Part shown: in pieces, positions 1 through 7,708 of the stretch | Layout of the letters: every line of letters starts with the position of its first letter | Position numbering within the stretch: position 1 is the stretch's first letter | NCBI GenBank assembly: GCA_023212695.1 | Contig: JALCCG010000137.1 | Span: 1-56,747, forward strand | DNA length: 56,747 nucleotides | From: Sporisorium sorghi | Lineage: Eukaryota > Basidiomycota > Ustilaginomycetes > Ustilaginales > Ustilaginaceae | Reading direction: 5' to 3' | Translations under genes and position numbers: made by a program | Notes under the pieces: model-generated | What the model was told of the DNA's origin: nothing | Databases searched by the model: none | The model's input: only the letters and a program-made list of their open reading frames with translations

Positions 1-123
1 TTGTCTCCATATCTTACGACATGGTTGCATTCTCTTGAAGGTGTTTTAATTTGTCTCACGCTATGGGGTCAGTCCCAGTCCTATTGACCCGCTGGGAACG
101 CCTCTTTTAGCTTGCAGTCATCT

Positions 124-969
124 CTACTTTATTTTTCGATACAGCTTTTCCCTGTCATCCATCGCTTCATAACAGTGGGTGTAGGGATTAAACAGAATGG
201 ATTCCTTATCCCCAAGAACCAGAAAGCCCAGTTTAGCCAGACTCTCATAAAAAAGCTGATGTGCCCTGTGCTGCAGCTCTCTATTGAAATAGATGAGCAC
301 ATTGCGGCACAGAATGACATTGAACTCATTAAACGACTGGTCCGTCACCAAATTATGTCTGGCGAACACGATATTTTTCATCAATGAAGAATGAAAGATA
401 ACCGATTCATGCTGCGCTGTATAATAATCCGCAAAATCCCGCGTTCCGCCGGATCGGATGTAATTCTGCGTGTATGCCTTCATGTTACGCAAGGGAAAGA
501 TGCCTTTTTGCGCCGATTCCAGCGCATCGTCATCAATATCCGTTGCGTAGATACGCGCTTTGTCATACAGGCCTTCCTCTTGGAGAACAATCGCCATGGA
601 GAGCACCTCCTCGCCCGTAGAGCACCCCGCATGCCAGATTCGGATATGCGGGTATGTCCGCAGGTACGGTACCACCTTTTGTCGAAAGGTCAAATACATG
701 GAAGGATCCCGAAACATCTCCGTGACATTCACCATGAAGTAATTCACAAGCTGCTGCATACTGTCCGGTTGATAAAGCACTCTGGGAATGAGAGAGGCAA
801 TCGATTCCTCACCCATCCGCTGCATGCCATGTCGAATCCTGCGCCGGATGTAATCATACGCATAATTCCGAAAGTCATAACCGTACATCCGATAGATAGC
901 CTGCAGCAGCAGCTCTACCTCAATCTTCTCGCGTTCCGCATATTCATCGTTGACCAATGGATTCATCAT
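124..969 (-). CDS. CheR-type SAM-dependent protein methyltransferase
   Basis: A 281-residue protein with the layout of chemotaxis glutamate methyltransferases. An N-terminal helical part (residues 15-75, rich in YRRRIRHGM-type basic residues) is followed by a SAM-binding Rossmann domain. The SAM motif is HAGCSTGEEVLSMA near residue 115, then YATDIDDDAL near 142 and ILCRNVLIYF near 220. It follows the hybrid kinase by 33 nt on the same strand, so the two are probably co-transcribed and the enzyme may act in a kinase-linked methylation pathway rather than flagellar chemotaxis; no other che genes are visible. The ATG at 969 has only a weak AGGA site close by. A much stronger AGGAGG sits at 997-1002, six bases before an in-frame ATT at 990, so a non-ATG start is conceivable. 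Family assignment is firm; the partner is inferred. Confidence 0.88.
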   Translation of the reverse strand: MMNPLVNDEYAEREKIEVELLLQAIYRMYGYDFRNYAYDYIRRRIRHGMQRMGEESIASLIPRVLYQPDSMQQLVNYFMVNVTEMFRDPSMYLTFRQKVVPYLRTYPHIRIWHAGCSTGEEVLSMAIVLQEEGLYDKARIYATDIDDDALESAQKGIFPLRNMKAYTQNYIRSGGTRDFADYYTAQHESVIFHSSLMKNIVFARHNLVTDQSFNEFNVILCRNVLIYFNRELQHRAHQLFYESLAKLGFLVLGDKESILFNPYTHCYEAMDDREKLYRKIK

Positions 970-1002
970 CTCATCCTGGTTGAGAATAATCTTCTGCCTC
1001 CT

Positions 1003-4000
1003 CTATGTGTAAAGCCATACCTTCAGCAAGGACAGCAGCTTCTCGACATCAATCGGTTTGGTGATGTAATCGGAAGCACCCGCATCAATGCAGCGCTGAC
1101 GGTCTTCCTTCATGGCCTTCGCCGTCAGGGCGATAATCGGCAGCTTGTCGAATTGCGGGATCTCTCGAATCGCCTTCATCGTCTCATAACCGTCCATTTC
1201 CGGCATCATGATATCCATCAGCACCAGATCAAAATTGTGATCCTTCTGGAGCATCTCAAGCGCTTCCCGTCCGTTTTCTGTGAAGACCACGTTCAGTTTA
1301 TAGGATTCCAGCACACTGACCAGCGAGAAAATATTACGGATATCGTCCTCCACCAGCAGAATCCGTTTTCCTTCGAACGCATCTTCATTGTTATACAGCT
1401 TACGCAATAGATTGCGTCGATCTTCCGGTAAATTGGCCTCTACCCGGTGCAGGAACAACGCCGTCTCGTCAAACAGCCGTTCCTGCGATTTCACGTTCTT
1501 AATGATGATGCTCTCCGCATATTTCTTCAGTTCGATTTCTTCCTTCATATCCAGTTCTTTACCCGTATAAATAATAATCGGCAGCTGCTGAAGATGCTTG
1601 GTCTGCCGAATGCGGTCCAGCAGCTCGAAGCCCGTAATGTCAGCCAGACCCAAATCCAGTACCATGCAGTCAAAATGCTCCCGCCCCAGCTCGCGCAGTG
1701 CTTCCGCCCCCGTGGAAACGGCCGTTATGATGACATCATCATGGCCAATCAGCTCTACCATGCTGCTGCGCAGAATAACATCGTCTTCAACAATCAGCAG
1801 CCGCTTGAGATCACGATCGACAAAGGTTTCGATATGGGCCAAAGCTCCCTCAATCTGATTCTTGTTGGCCGGTTTCTTCAGGTAGGCCATTGCCCCCATG
1901 CTTAAGCCCTGCTGCGGCTCATCAACCACGGAAATGACATGCACCGGAATATGGCGCAAATCCGGCTGCTGCTTCAGCCGCTCGAGTATGGTCCAGCCAT
2001 CGATGACAGGCAGCTGAATATCAAGCATAATGGCATCCGGTTTATAGGCATGCGCAAGCGCCAAGCCCCGGTCCCCTTTCAGCGCAACAATCCCTTTAAA
2101 TTTATGTGCGCGAACGATATCCAGCAGTATTTTCGCAAAATGGATATCATCCTCAATGATTAATAAGATCCGGTCGCCAGGCTTAATATGTTCCCGGTCA
2201 TCCTCCATTTCGGAGACGGTCAACAGATCGGGATCGGATAATTCAATATTCGTTGCCAGAACCTCTTCCGAAGACGAAGAAGATGAGGGTACGCCCGGGA
2301 TAACGGCTTCATGGGCAGCGGCGGCTTCCTGAATACCTGATGCTTCTGGTAGAACCGGGGTTTCCGGCACATATAGCGTGAAGGTGCTGCCAGTGCCTTC
2401 CTGGCTTTTAAAATCAATGTATGCGCCAATCAATCCGGCCAGCTCGCGGCTGATTGTAAGCCCAAGTCCCGTGCCGCCGTATTTGCGGCTAGTGGATCCA
2501 TCCGCCTGCTGGAACGCCTGGAAGATGACATCTTTTTTATCCATCGATATGCCGATGCCCGTATCGGTCACGGAGAATGCAATCCATCCCCCTTGACTCA
2601 TTTCACTGAAAGGCTGTTGATGATTCGTACGGGTTACCTGTAATGTTACAGAGCCCTGGCTGGTAAATTTGAAAGCATTGGATAACAAGTTCTTCAGAAT
2701 CTGCTGCACGCGCTGTACATCGGTATGTAACGAATGAGGCAGACCCTGCTCCATCTCGATATGGAACTCAATGCCTTTTTTCGCCGCAAGCGGCTCGAAG
2801 CTGCGCTGCAGGGTTTCCTTAATCTCTTCGAGAATAACAGGCTCCAACTCAACCTTCATCTGTCCCGCCTCTACCTTCGACAGGTCGAGAATATCATCAA
2901 TCAGATGCAGCAGATCATTGCCCGAAGAGTGAATCGTTCGCGCGAAATCCACCTGCTTCTCATTCAGGTTCCCTTCCTTGTTCCCCATCAGAATTTCGGA
3001 CAAGATCAATAAACTGTTCAGCGGCGTCCTGAGCTCATGGGACATATTCGCCAAGAACTCCGATTTATATTTCGATGCAGACTGCAGGTCGGAAGCCTGT
3101 TTCTCCAGCATGAAGTTCTGCTTCTCAATCTCGTCTTTGATTTCTTCAATCTTGCGCATATGCGCTTCCACTTGCTCCGTACGGTTGCTCAGCTCCATAT
3201 TGTTCTTCTCCAGCTCTTCTTGCTGACGCTGCAGCCGTTCTTCGGATAGTTTCAAGGCCTCGTTGGACGCCTTCATCTCATCTTGCTGTGACAGCAGCTC
3301 ATCCGATTGTACCTTCAGCTCTTCCGTTTGCACCTGAAGTTCCTCGGACATCGCCTGAGACTCCTCCAGCAGACGCTTGACTTCCATCTGGGCAAGAACG
3401 TTATTCATCGCGATGCCCAGCGTACTCCGTGCCTGCTCTACCAGCTTCAATTGTATTGGAGTAAAGGCTTCTAGCGAAGCAAGTTCAATAACCCCTTCAA
3501 GCTCTCCTTCATATTCAACAGGAAAAATGAGAATGCTGCGCGGGGCAGATTGCCCGAGACCGGTCGTTATTTTCACGTGATCATCAGGAATCGCTTCCAT
3601 AACGATGGTTCTTTTCTCAACGCCGCATTGACCGACCATACCCTCACCCATATTGAATACCGAGGCGCCCATATCGGTGCCTGAAGCAGCGAATGAAGCC
3701 GTCTTATGAAGCTTGTCACCCTTCCGCAGGTAAAAAACACCATAGGAGGCGTTGACCAGATGTGCCATTTTGGTAATGAAGGCCTCGGCAAGCGGGTTAA
3801 TATGGCTGATGCCTTGATACGAGATAGCTACATCCCCGATACTGGTCTGGAGCCAGCTTTGTCTCTCGTGATTTTCGAGCAGCCGGTTGGTGGCTTCACC
3901 CAAATCCCTGACCTCATCCTTGGTTCGAACCACAATACGCTTGGAGCGTAAATTGCCTTCGGAAGACGCAATGTCCGAAATCGCATGGACCACTTCCCGG

Positions 4001-4653
4001 ATCGTGTTCACGATAGACTTCGAAATCACCACGCCAACTGTAATGGAGAGAACAATGACCAATGCCAGAACAATATAAAGCACGTTTTTGAAGTCCGCGT
4101 TTTTTTGATCGAGCTCATCTACGCGCTTCTGTGTCAGACTTTTCTCCGTGCTGCGGAAATCTGCCAGCTGTGACCGCATTTGATCAACGATTTTTTTACC
4201 CGGGTCCTCCATGAAGAATTGAAGGACTCCTTCGTTGTCATTCGCTTTTTTCATAGCAACAACGGACTCTCCGGCGGTATCAATCCATTCTTCGATGTTG
4301 GCCTTGATCTCCTCCAAACGATTCTGCTGATCGGGATTATCGGCTATTAACTCATGGAGATTGGAAAAATCCTTCTGCCAATTGGCCTGTCCGTCTGTAT
4401 AGGGTATTAAGTATCGGTCATCCCCGGTAAGGGCAAAACCTCTCTGTCCTGTCTCCATATCGAGCACATGTTTTTCAATCTGATTCGTCAAATTGTGAAC
4501 TTCAATATCATGCTCCACGATAAAATCGATCTCTTTCTCAAGAGATGAAATTCGATCGCTGAGAACAAAGATGGAAGCTCCCAGAAAAATAACGATGATC
4601 AAATAACCAAGCACAATCTTTGATCCTATGGTAAGCCTCATATTATGTAACAC
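1003..4653 (-). CDS. Membrane hybrid sensor histidine kinase (CHASE3-HAMP-GAF-HisKA-HATPase-3xREC)
   Basis: About 1216 residues. Order of parts: first membrane helix right after the N-terminus, an extracellular CHASE3-like four-helix region with the typical ETGQRGFALTG stretch, second membrane helix, HAMP, GAF, a long glutamine/glutamate-rich coiled coil, HisKA with SHELRTPLNS (phospho-acceptor His), HATPase_c with DTGIGI and GGTGLGL, then three receiver domains whose acceptor Asp lies in MLDIQLP, VLDLGLA and LMDIMMP. The three REC domains suggest a phosphorelay with several branches. The open frame extends to 4773 but has no ribosome site there; GTG at 4653 follows AAGGGAAG by eight bases, and ATG at 4641 is an alternative. 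CheR lies immediately downstream. The ligand is unknown. Domain calls are strong. Confidence 0.9.
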   Translation of the reverse strand: MLHNMRLTIGSKIVLGYLIIVIFLGASIFVLSDRISSLEKEIDFIVEHDIEVHNLTNQIEKHVLDMETGQRGFALTGDDRYLIPYTDGQANWQKDFSNLHELIADNPDQQNRLEEIKANIEEWIDTAGESVVAMKKANDNEGVLQFFMEDPGKKIVDQMRSQLADFRSTEKSLTQKRVDELDQKNADFKNVLYIVLALVIVLSITVGVVISKSIVNTIREVVHAISDIASSEGNLRSKRIVVRTKDEVRDLGEATNRLLENHERQSWLQTSIGDVAISYQGISHINPLAEAFITKMAHLVNASYGVFYLRKGDKLHKTASFAASGTDMGASVFNMGEGMVGQCGVEKRTIVMEAIPDDHVKITTGLGQSAPRSILIFPVEYEGELEGVIELASLEAFTPIQLKLVEQARSTLGIAMNNVLAQMEVKRLLEESQAMSEELQVQTEELKVQSDELLSQQDEMKASNEALKLSEERLQRQQEELEKNNMELSNRTEQVEAHMRKIEEIKDEIEKQNFMLEKQASDLQSASKYKSEFLANMSHELRTPLNSLLILSEILMGNKEGNLNEKQVDFARTIHSSGNDLLHLIDDILDLSKVEAGQMKVELEPVILEEIKETLQRSFEPLAAKKGIEFHIEMEQGLPHSLHTDVQRVQQILKNLLSNAFKFTSQGSVTLQVTRTNHQQPFSEMSQGGWIAFSVTDTGIGISMDKKDVIFQAFQQADGSTSRKYGGTGLGLTISRELAGLIGAYIDFKSQEGTGSTFTLYVPETPVLPEASGIQEAAAAHEAVIPGVPSSSSSSEEVLATNIELSDPDLLTVSEMEDDREHIKPGDRILLIIEDDIHFAKILLDIVRAHKFKGIVALKGDRGLALAHAYKPDAIMLDIQLPVIDGWTILERLKQQPDLRHIPVHVISVVDEPQQGLSMGAMAYLKKPANKNQIEGALAHIETFVDRDLKRLLIVEDDVILRSSMVELIGHDDVIITAVSTGAEALRELGREHFDCMVLDLGLADITGFELLDRIRQTKHLQQLPIIIYTGKELDMKEEIELKKYAESIIIKNVKSQERLFDETALFLHRVEANLPEDRRNLLRKLYNNEDAFEGKRILLVEDDIRNIFSLVSVLESYKLNVVFTENGREALEMLQKDHNFDLVLMDIMMPEMDGYETMKAIREIPQFDKLPIIALTAKAMKEDRQRCIDAGASDYITKPIDVEKLLSLLKVWLYT

Positions 4654-4868
4654 GTTTTTCACTTCCCTTTCCCCGGCATCCATCCTTTTTTGAGGAACCA
4701 AACCATAAAGAAGAATACGCCGAACCCTTTCATCGAAAAAAGGACTTGGCGTAATTACGGATACTTCTGGCACATGTCGTACTCGAAGCTTGATATGATA
4801 ATGTCTCTATCACTCACGTTAAGTTTACGATAGTTTCTATGATGATGTCTAGATTTACATAGGGTCTT

Positions 4869-5309
4869 TTATATATAACTATATTTGGCCATCGCATCTC
4901 CCCACGGAGCATAACCGGCTTCCTGGAACCCCATTTGGGTGTATATCGTTTTGGCCCGCTCATTCTCGGATTTATAACATAACATCACATGGTCTGTTCG
5001 GTCCGAAGCCTTTCGAATCTCATCAAGAACGAGCCAAATCGCAGGTTTGGCATAATGCCGCCCTTGAAACCTGCCGTCGATCATAAACCGATATATCCAG
5101 TAGTTATCATCGCAAGAATGAGGACCGTACATGACAAAACCAATCATCTCGTCATCATGATAGATCGCCCTGGTTTCGAATCCTTCCATAAATTGTGCCT
5201 CGGCTATCGAGTATAGATTAGGTGCAATCCATTTCTCTTGTTCCGGCTTGGGTTTGAGACGGATGCAATCCTCCCAATTATCTTTATCTATGACATGAAG
5301 TGTTATCAA
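4869..5309 (-). CDS. GNAT-family N-acetyltransferase (BltD/PaiA-like)
   Basis: A protein of about 146 residues with the GNAT fold: strand with IGFVMYG, then YWIYRFMIDGRFQGRHYA, which carries the acetyl-CoA-binding R/Q-x-x-G pattern, and a C-terminal ENERAKTIYTQMGF helix-strand. The phrase order resembles the diamine/spermidine acetyltransferases BltD and PaiA of Bacillus, so a small polyamine or amine substrate is plausible but not proven. The open frame begins at TTG 5315, but that codon sits directly against the GGGG of the ribosome site; the TTG at 5309 is eight bases from GAAGGGG and is preferred. It is transcribed away from the tetracycline resistance gene. Confidence 0.8.
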   Translation of the reverse strand: MITLHVIDKDNWEDCIRLKPKPEQEKWIAPNLYSIAEAQFMEGFETRAIYHDDEMIGFVMYGPHSCDDNYWIYRFMIDGRFQGRHYAKPAIWLVLDEIRKASDRTDHVMLCYKSENERAKTIYTQMGFQEAGYAPWGDAMAKYSYI

Positions 5310-5470
5310 GTGCAAGACCCCTTCAATATGGTTTATGCCTCTATCCTAATCCAATGCGAGCTATTTTTCACGGTATTAAATATGTAAATCCAAATAGAGC
5401 GCTTCAAAACAAGATAAATAATAATTATAAGCGTTTGTTCCATATTCCGAACATGCTGCGACGGATAAAC

Positions 5471-5484
5471 TAAAGTTAACTTTA
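5471..5484. promoter_or_regulatory. Perfect 14-bp palindrome upstream of the tet leader
   Basis: TAAAGTTAACTTTA is fully self-complementary and ends eight bases before the GGAGG of the leader ORF. It could be a repressor operator or the base of a small RNA hairpin in the leader of the tetracycline resistance gene. No protein is assigned to it. Confidence 0.4.
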
Positions 5485-5505
5485 TTTAAATGGAGGCGTT
5501 TATCT

Positions 5506-5616
5506 ATGCGGCAATTCAAAAACCATACCCAATCGAAAGGACTACAAAACATGAAACGAATGAGGGTTATACTATATGCAGAAAATATTGAATATTGGGG
5601 TTCTGGCCCATGTTGA
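5506..5616 (+). CDS. 36-codon leader ORF overlapping the start of the tet gene
   Basis: ATG at 5506 is preceded by GGAGG with a nine-base spacer, a stronger site than that of the resistance gene itself. The ORF runs 36 codons (starts MRQFKNHTQS) and stops with TGA at 5614-5616, 41 bases inside the resistance gene in another frame. Short leader peptides that govern tet(M)-type genes are known, but those end before the gene; here the ribosome would cross the downstream start codon. Translation would therefore be expected to couple with, or hinder, initiation at 5576. It is too short to judge by composition, and a chance ORF cannot be excluded. Confidence 0.45.
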   Translation: MRQFKNHTQSKGLQNMKRMRVILYAENIEYWGSGPC

Positions 5617-7522
5617 CGCCGGTAAAACCACACTAACAGAGCAAATTCTCTACCGATCCGGTATCATTGAGCAGGCTGGCTCGGTCGATCAGGGCAATAC
5701 AACCACCGATTCCCTCGAAATTGAGCGAAGACGGGGAATTACGATTAAATCCGCGGCGGTATCGTTCACGCTGGGTGATCTTAAAGTCAATCTCATCGAT
5801 ACGCCGGGGCATGCGGATTTCATCTCGGAGGTCGAGCATTCACTAAGTGTGCTGGATGGCGTCATTCTGGTCATTTCCGCGGTTGAGGGCGTACAGGCCC
5901 AGACGCGGGTGCTCATGCAAACACTGAAAGAACAAGGGATTCCCACCCTTCTATTCATGAACAAGATCGATCGAATGGGCGCGAACTACAACAGAGTTCG
6001 TACCATGCTGCGGAATCTGCTGGATGAACATATTTGTGAAATGAGCCGTGTTGATGATGAAGGCAGCACATCCGTTCAAGTGGACATGGCAGATCCCCAT
6101 AACTCAGGTTGGCTTGAGATCATGGCGCTGCTTAACGACGAACTGCTGCAAGATTACGCTCAGGATGTTCCTGTGTCCAGCGAACGGCTGAAGGAAGAAT
6201 TGCGCAAGCAAACCCGGCAAGGTAAAGCTTATCCCCTGTTTGCAGGCTCCGCCGCCAAAGGCATTGGCATGGAGCCGCTGCTAGCGGCACTGAACGACTT
6301 TTTCCCGGTTAACGACCCGTCTGAGTTGAATCATGAACCGCTATCCGGCTTGGTGTTCAAAGTGATTAAACAGCCGAACGGGGAACGGAATGTCTATTTT
6401 CGACTGTTCGCCGGGAAAGTCCAGGCCCGTGGTGAAATCTCGGTTACATCACAGGACGGACAAATTGCGGTGCTTAAAGTGAAGCAGCTGCATGCTCTGC
6501 AGCATGGAAAATCCGCTCCGGCTGGTCATATTGATGCAGGGGATATCGGCATCCTGATCGGTAGCGAACTAAGGGTCGGCGATGTTATCGGAGCCGTGTC
6601 TGACAAGATGAAGGTTGTTCACTTTCAGAAGCCCCCCATTCAAGTCCATGTCTCAACGAAACAACCCGAAGACGAACATAAACTGCACAATGCACTAAGC
6701 GATCTGACCGTTGAGGATCCATTTCTGCAGTACGTTCAGGATACGAACACAAAGGAAAACATCATCCATGTGTTCGGCAAAGTCCAGCAAGAGATTCTGG
6801 TAGAGACGCTTCAGCGGCAATACGGCATCGACGCTGTTTTTTCAGCTCCCCGGGTCATTTGCATCGAGAAACCCTGCGGTGTCGGAGAAGCTGTTGAATA
6901 TATAGGGGAGTGCCCATTCTATGCAACCGTTGGCTTGCGGGTTGAACCGGGAGAACCGGGATCCGGTCTGCAGTATCGCTTGGACGTTGAGCTAGGCTCC
7001 CTTCCTCTATCCTTCCAGAAAGCGATTAAAGATACCGTCATTGAGGTGCTTCAGGAAGGGCTTTACGCATGGTCCGTGACGGATATCATCGTGACGCTGA
7101 CGCATACCGGTTACGCAAGTCCCGTATCCACGGCCAAGGATTTTCGCAGCTTAACCCCGCTCGTCCTTATGGAAGCGCTGAACCAAGCCGGGACGGAGGT
7201 ATACGAGCCCATGAACGATATCCAATTCATCCTGCCGGAAAGCAGCTTAAGCAAAGTTTTATCCAGGTTAGCTGCACTTGAAGGAACCTACCAGGAACCT
7301 GAATTCCGTAACAACGTCGTTCATCTTCATGGTACGATTCCTGTGCGCACTTCCGACGAGCTGAAATCCGAAGTCCATTCCCTGACAAGCGGTGAAGGCA
7401 TGCTCTCCGTTAGACCAGGGGGCTACGTGAAGGTGCAGACCACCATCCCTGAGAATAAACGGCGACAAGTTAACCCGCTGAATCGCGGTGAATATATGCT
7501 TCACTTGAATAAGATCCTGTAA
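5576..7522 (+). CDS. Tetracycline resistance ribosomal protection protein (TetM/TetO family GTPase)
   Basis: A 648-residue translational GTPase close in length to Tet(M)-type proteins (about 640). G1 is AHVDAGKTT (residues 11-19), the switch I RGITIK is near 54-59, G3 DTPGH near 75-79 and G4 NKID near 129-132. It binds the ribosome, GTP-dependently, to dislodge tetracycline. What separates it from EF-G is the domain IV loop with SPVSTAKDFR (about residue 512), the counterpart of the SPVST loop that in Tet(M) reaches the decoding centre, and the lack of EF-G's longer C-terminus. GAGGG lies nine bases before the ATG. There is no mobile element nearby and its base composition matches the neighbours, so it looks like a resident chromosomal gene. 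The exact Tet class is not assignable by eye. Confidence 0.9.
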   Translation: MQKILNIGVLAHVDAGKTTLTEQILYRSGIIEQAGSVDQGNTTTDSLEIERRRGITIKSAAVSFTLGDLKVNLIDTPGHADFISEVEHSLSVLDGVILVISAVEGVQAQTRVLMQTLKEQGIPTLLFMNKIDRMGANYNRVRTMLRNLLDEHICEMSRVDDEGSTSVQVDMADPHNSGWLEIMALLNDELLQDYAQDVPVSSERLKEELRKQTRQGKAYPLFAGSAAKGIGMEPLLAALNDFFPVNDPSELNHEPLSGLVFKVIKQPNGERNVYFRLFAGKVQARGEISVTSQDGQIAVLKVKQLHALQHGKSAPAGHIDAGDIGILIGSELRVGDVIGAVSDKMKVVHFQKPPIQVHVSTKQPEDEHKLHNALSDLTVEDPFLQYVQDTNTKENIIHVFGKVQQEILVETLQRQYGIDAVFSAPRVICIEKPCGVGEAVEYIGECPFYATVGLRVEPGEPGSGLQYRLDVELGSLPLSFQKAIKDTVIEVLQEGLYAWSVTDIIVTLTHTGYASPVSTAKDFRSLTPLVLMEALNQAGTEVYEPMNDIQFILPESSLSKVLSRLAALEGTYQEPEFRNNVVHLHGTIPVRTSDELKSEVHSLTSGEGMLSVRPGGYVKVQTTIPENKRRQVNPLNRGEYMLHLNKIL

Positions 7523-7548
7523 TGACTTCTTCTTCCATATGATTGCAG

Positions 7549-7587
7549 CTAGCGGCTGAGCGAATTATCTCGGCCGCTAGTTTTTTT
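7549..7587 (+). terminator. Rho-independent terminator of the tet gene
   Basis: CTAGCGGC pairs perfectly with GCCGCTAG across a 16-base loop and is followed by seven T residues, 26 bases after the stop codon. Confidence 0.92.
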
Positions 7588-7648
7588 ATATCCGATCCCA
7601 TGTTGTCGCAATTTTTTGTAAGAGAAGCAGGCACTATACTTCACATAA

Positions 7649-7683
7649 GAAAAAAGCCCTCCGCACAAGCGAAGGACTTTCCT
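7649..7683 (-). terminator. Terminator of the GH95 operon
   Basis: On the minus strand AGTCCTTCGC and GCGGAGGGCT form a stem with G-U pairs around a TTGT loop, followed by TTTTTTC. It lies about 26 bases past the GH95 stop codon. Confidence 0.8.
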
Positions 7684-7708
7684 CTTCTTTCTGACTCCAT
7701 TGTACGCC

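Noticed and set aside
84..110. Interleaved GGGTCA/TGACCC and CCCAG/CTGGG pairs left of CheR, read as a pseudoknot
   Set aside because: The stems are short and compete with each other, there is no T run, and the window edge prevents judging the context.
391..1410. 339-codon plus-strand ORF at the left end
   Set aside because: It is antisense to the CheR and hybrid-kinase genes, has no ribosome site or recognisable domain, and its composition is that of a shadow frame.
5576..7522. Elongation factor G or a LepA-like factor
   Set aside because: The length (648), the SPVSTAKDFR loop and overall domain order fit the tetracycline ribosomal protection group, not EF-G or LepA.
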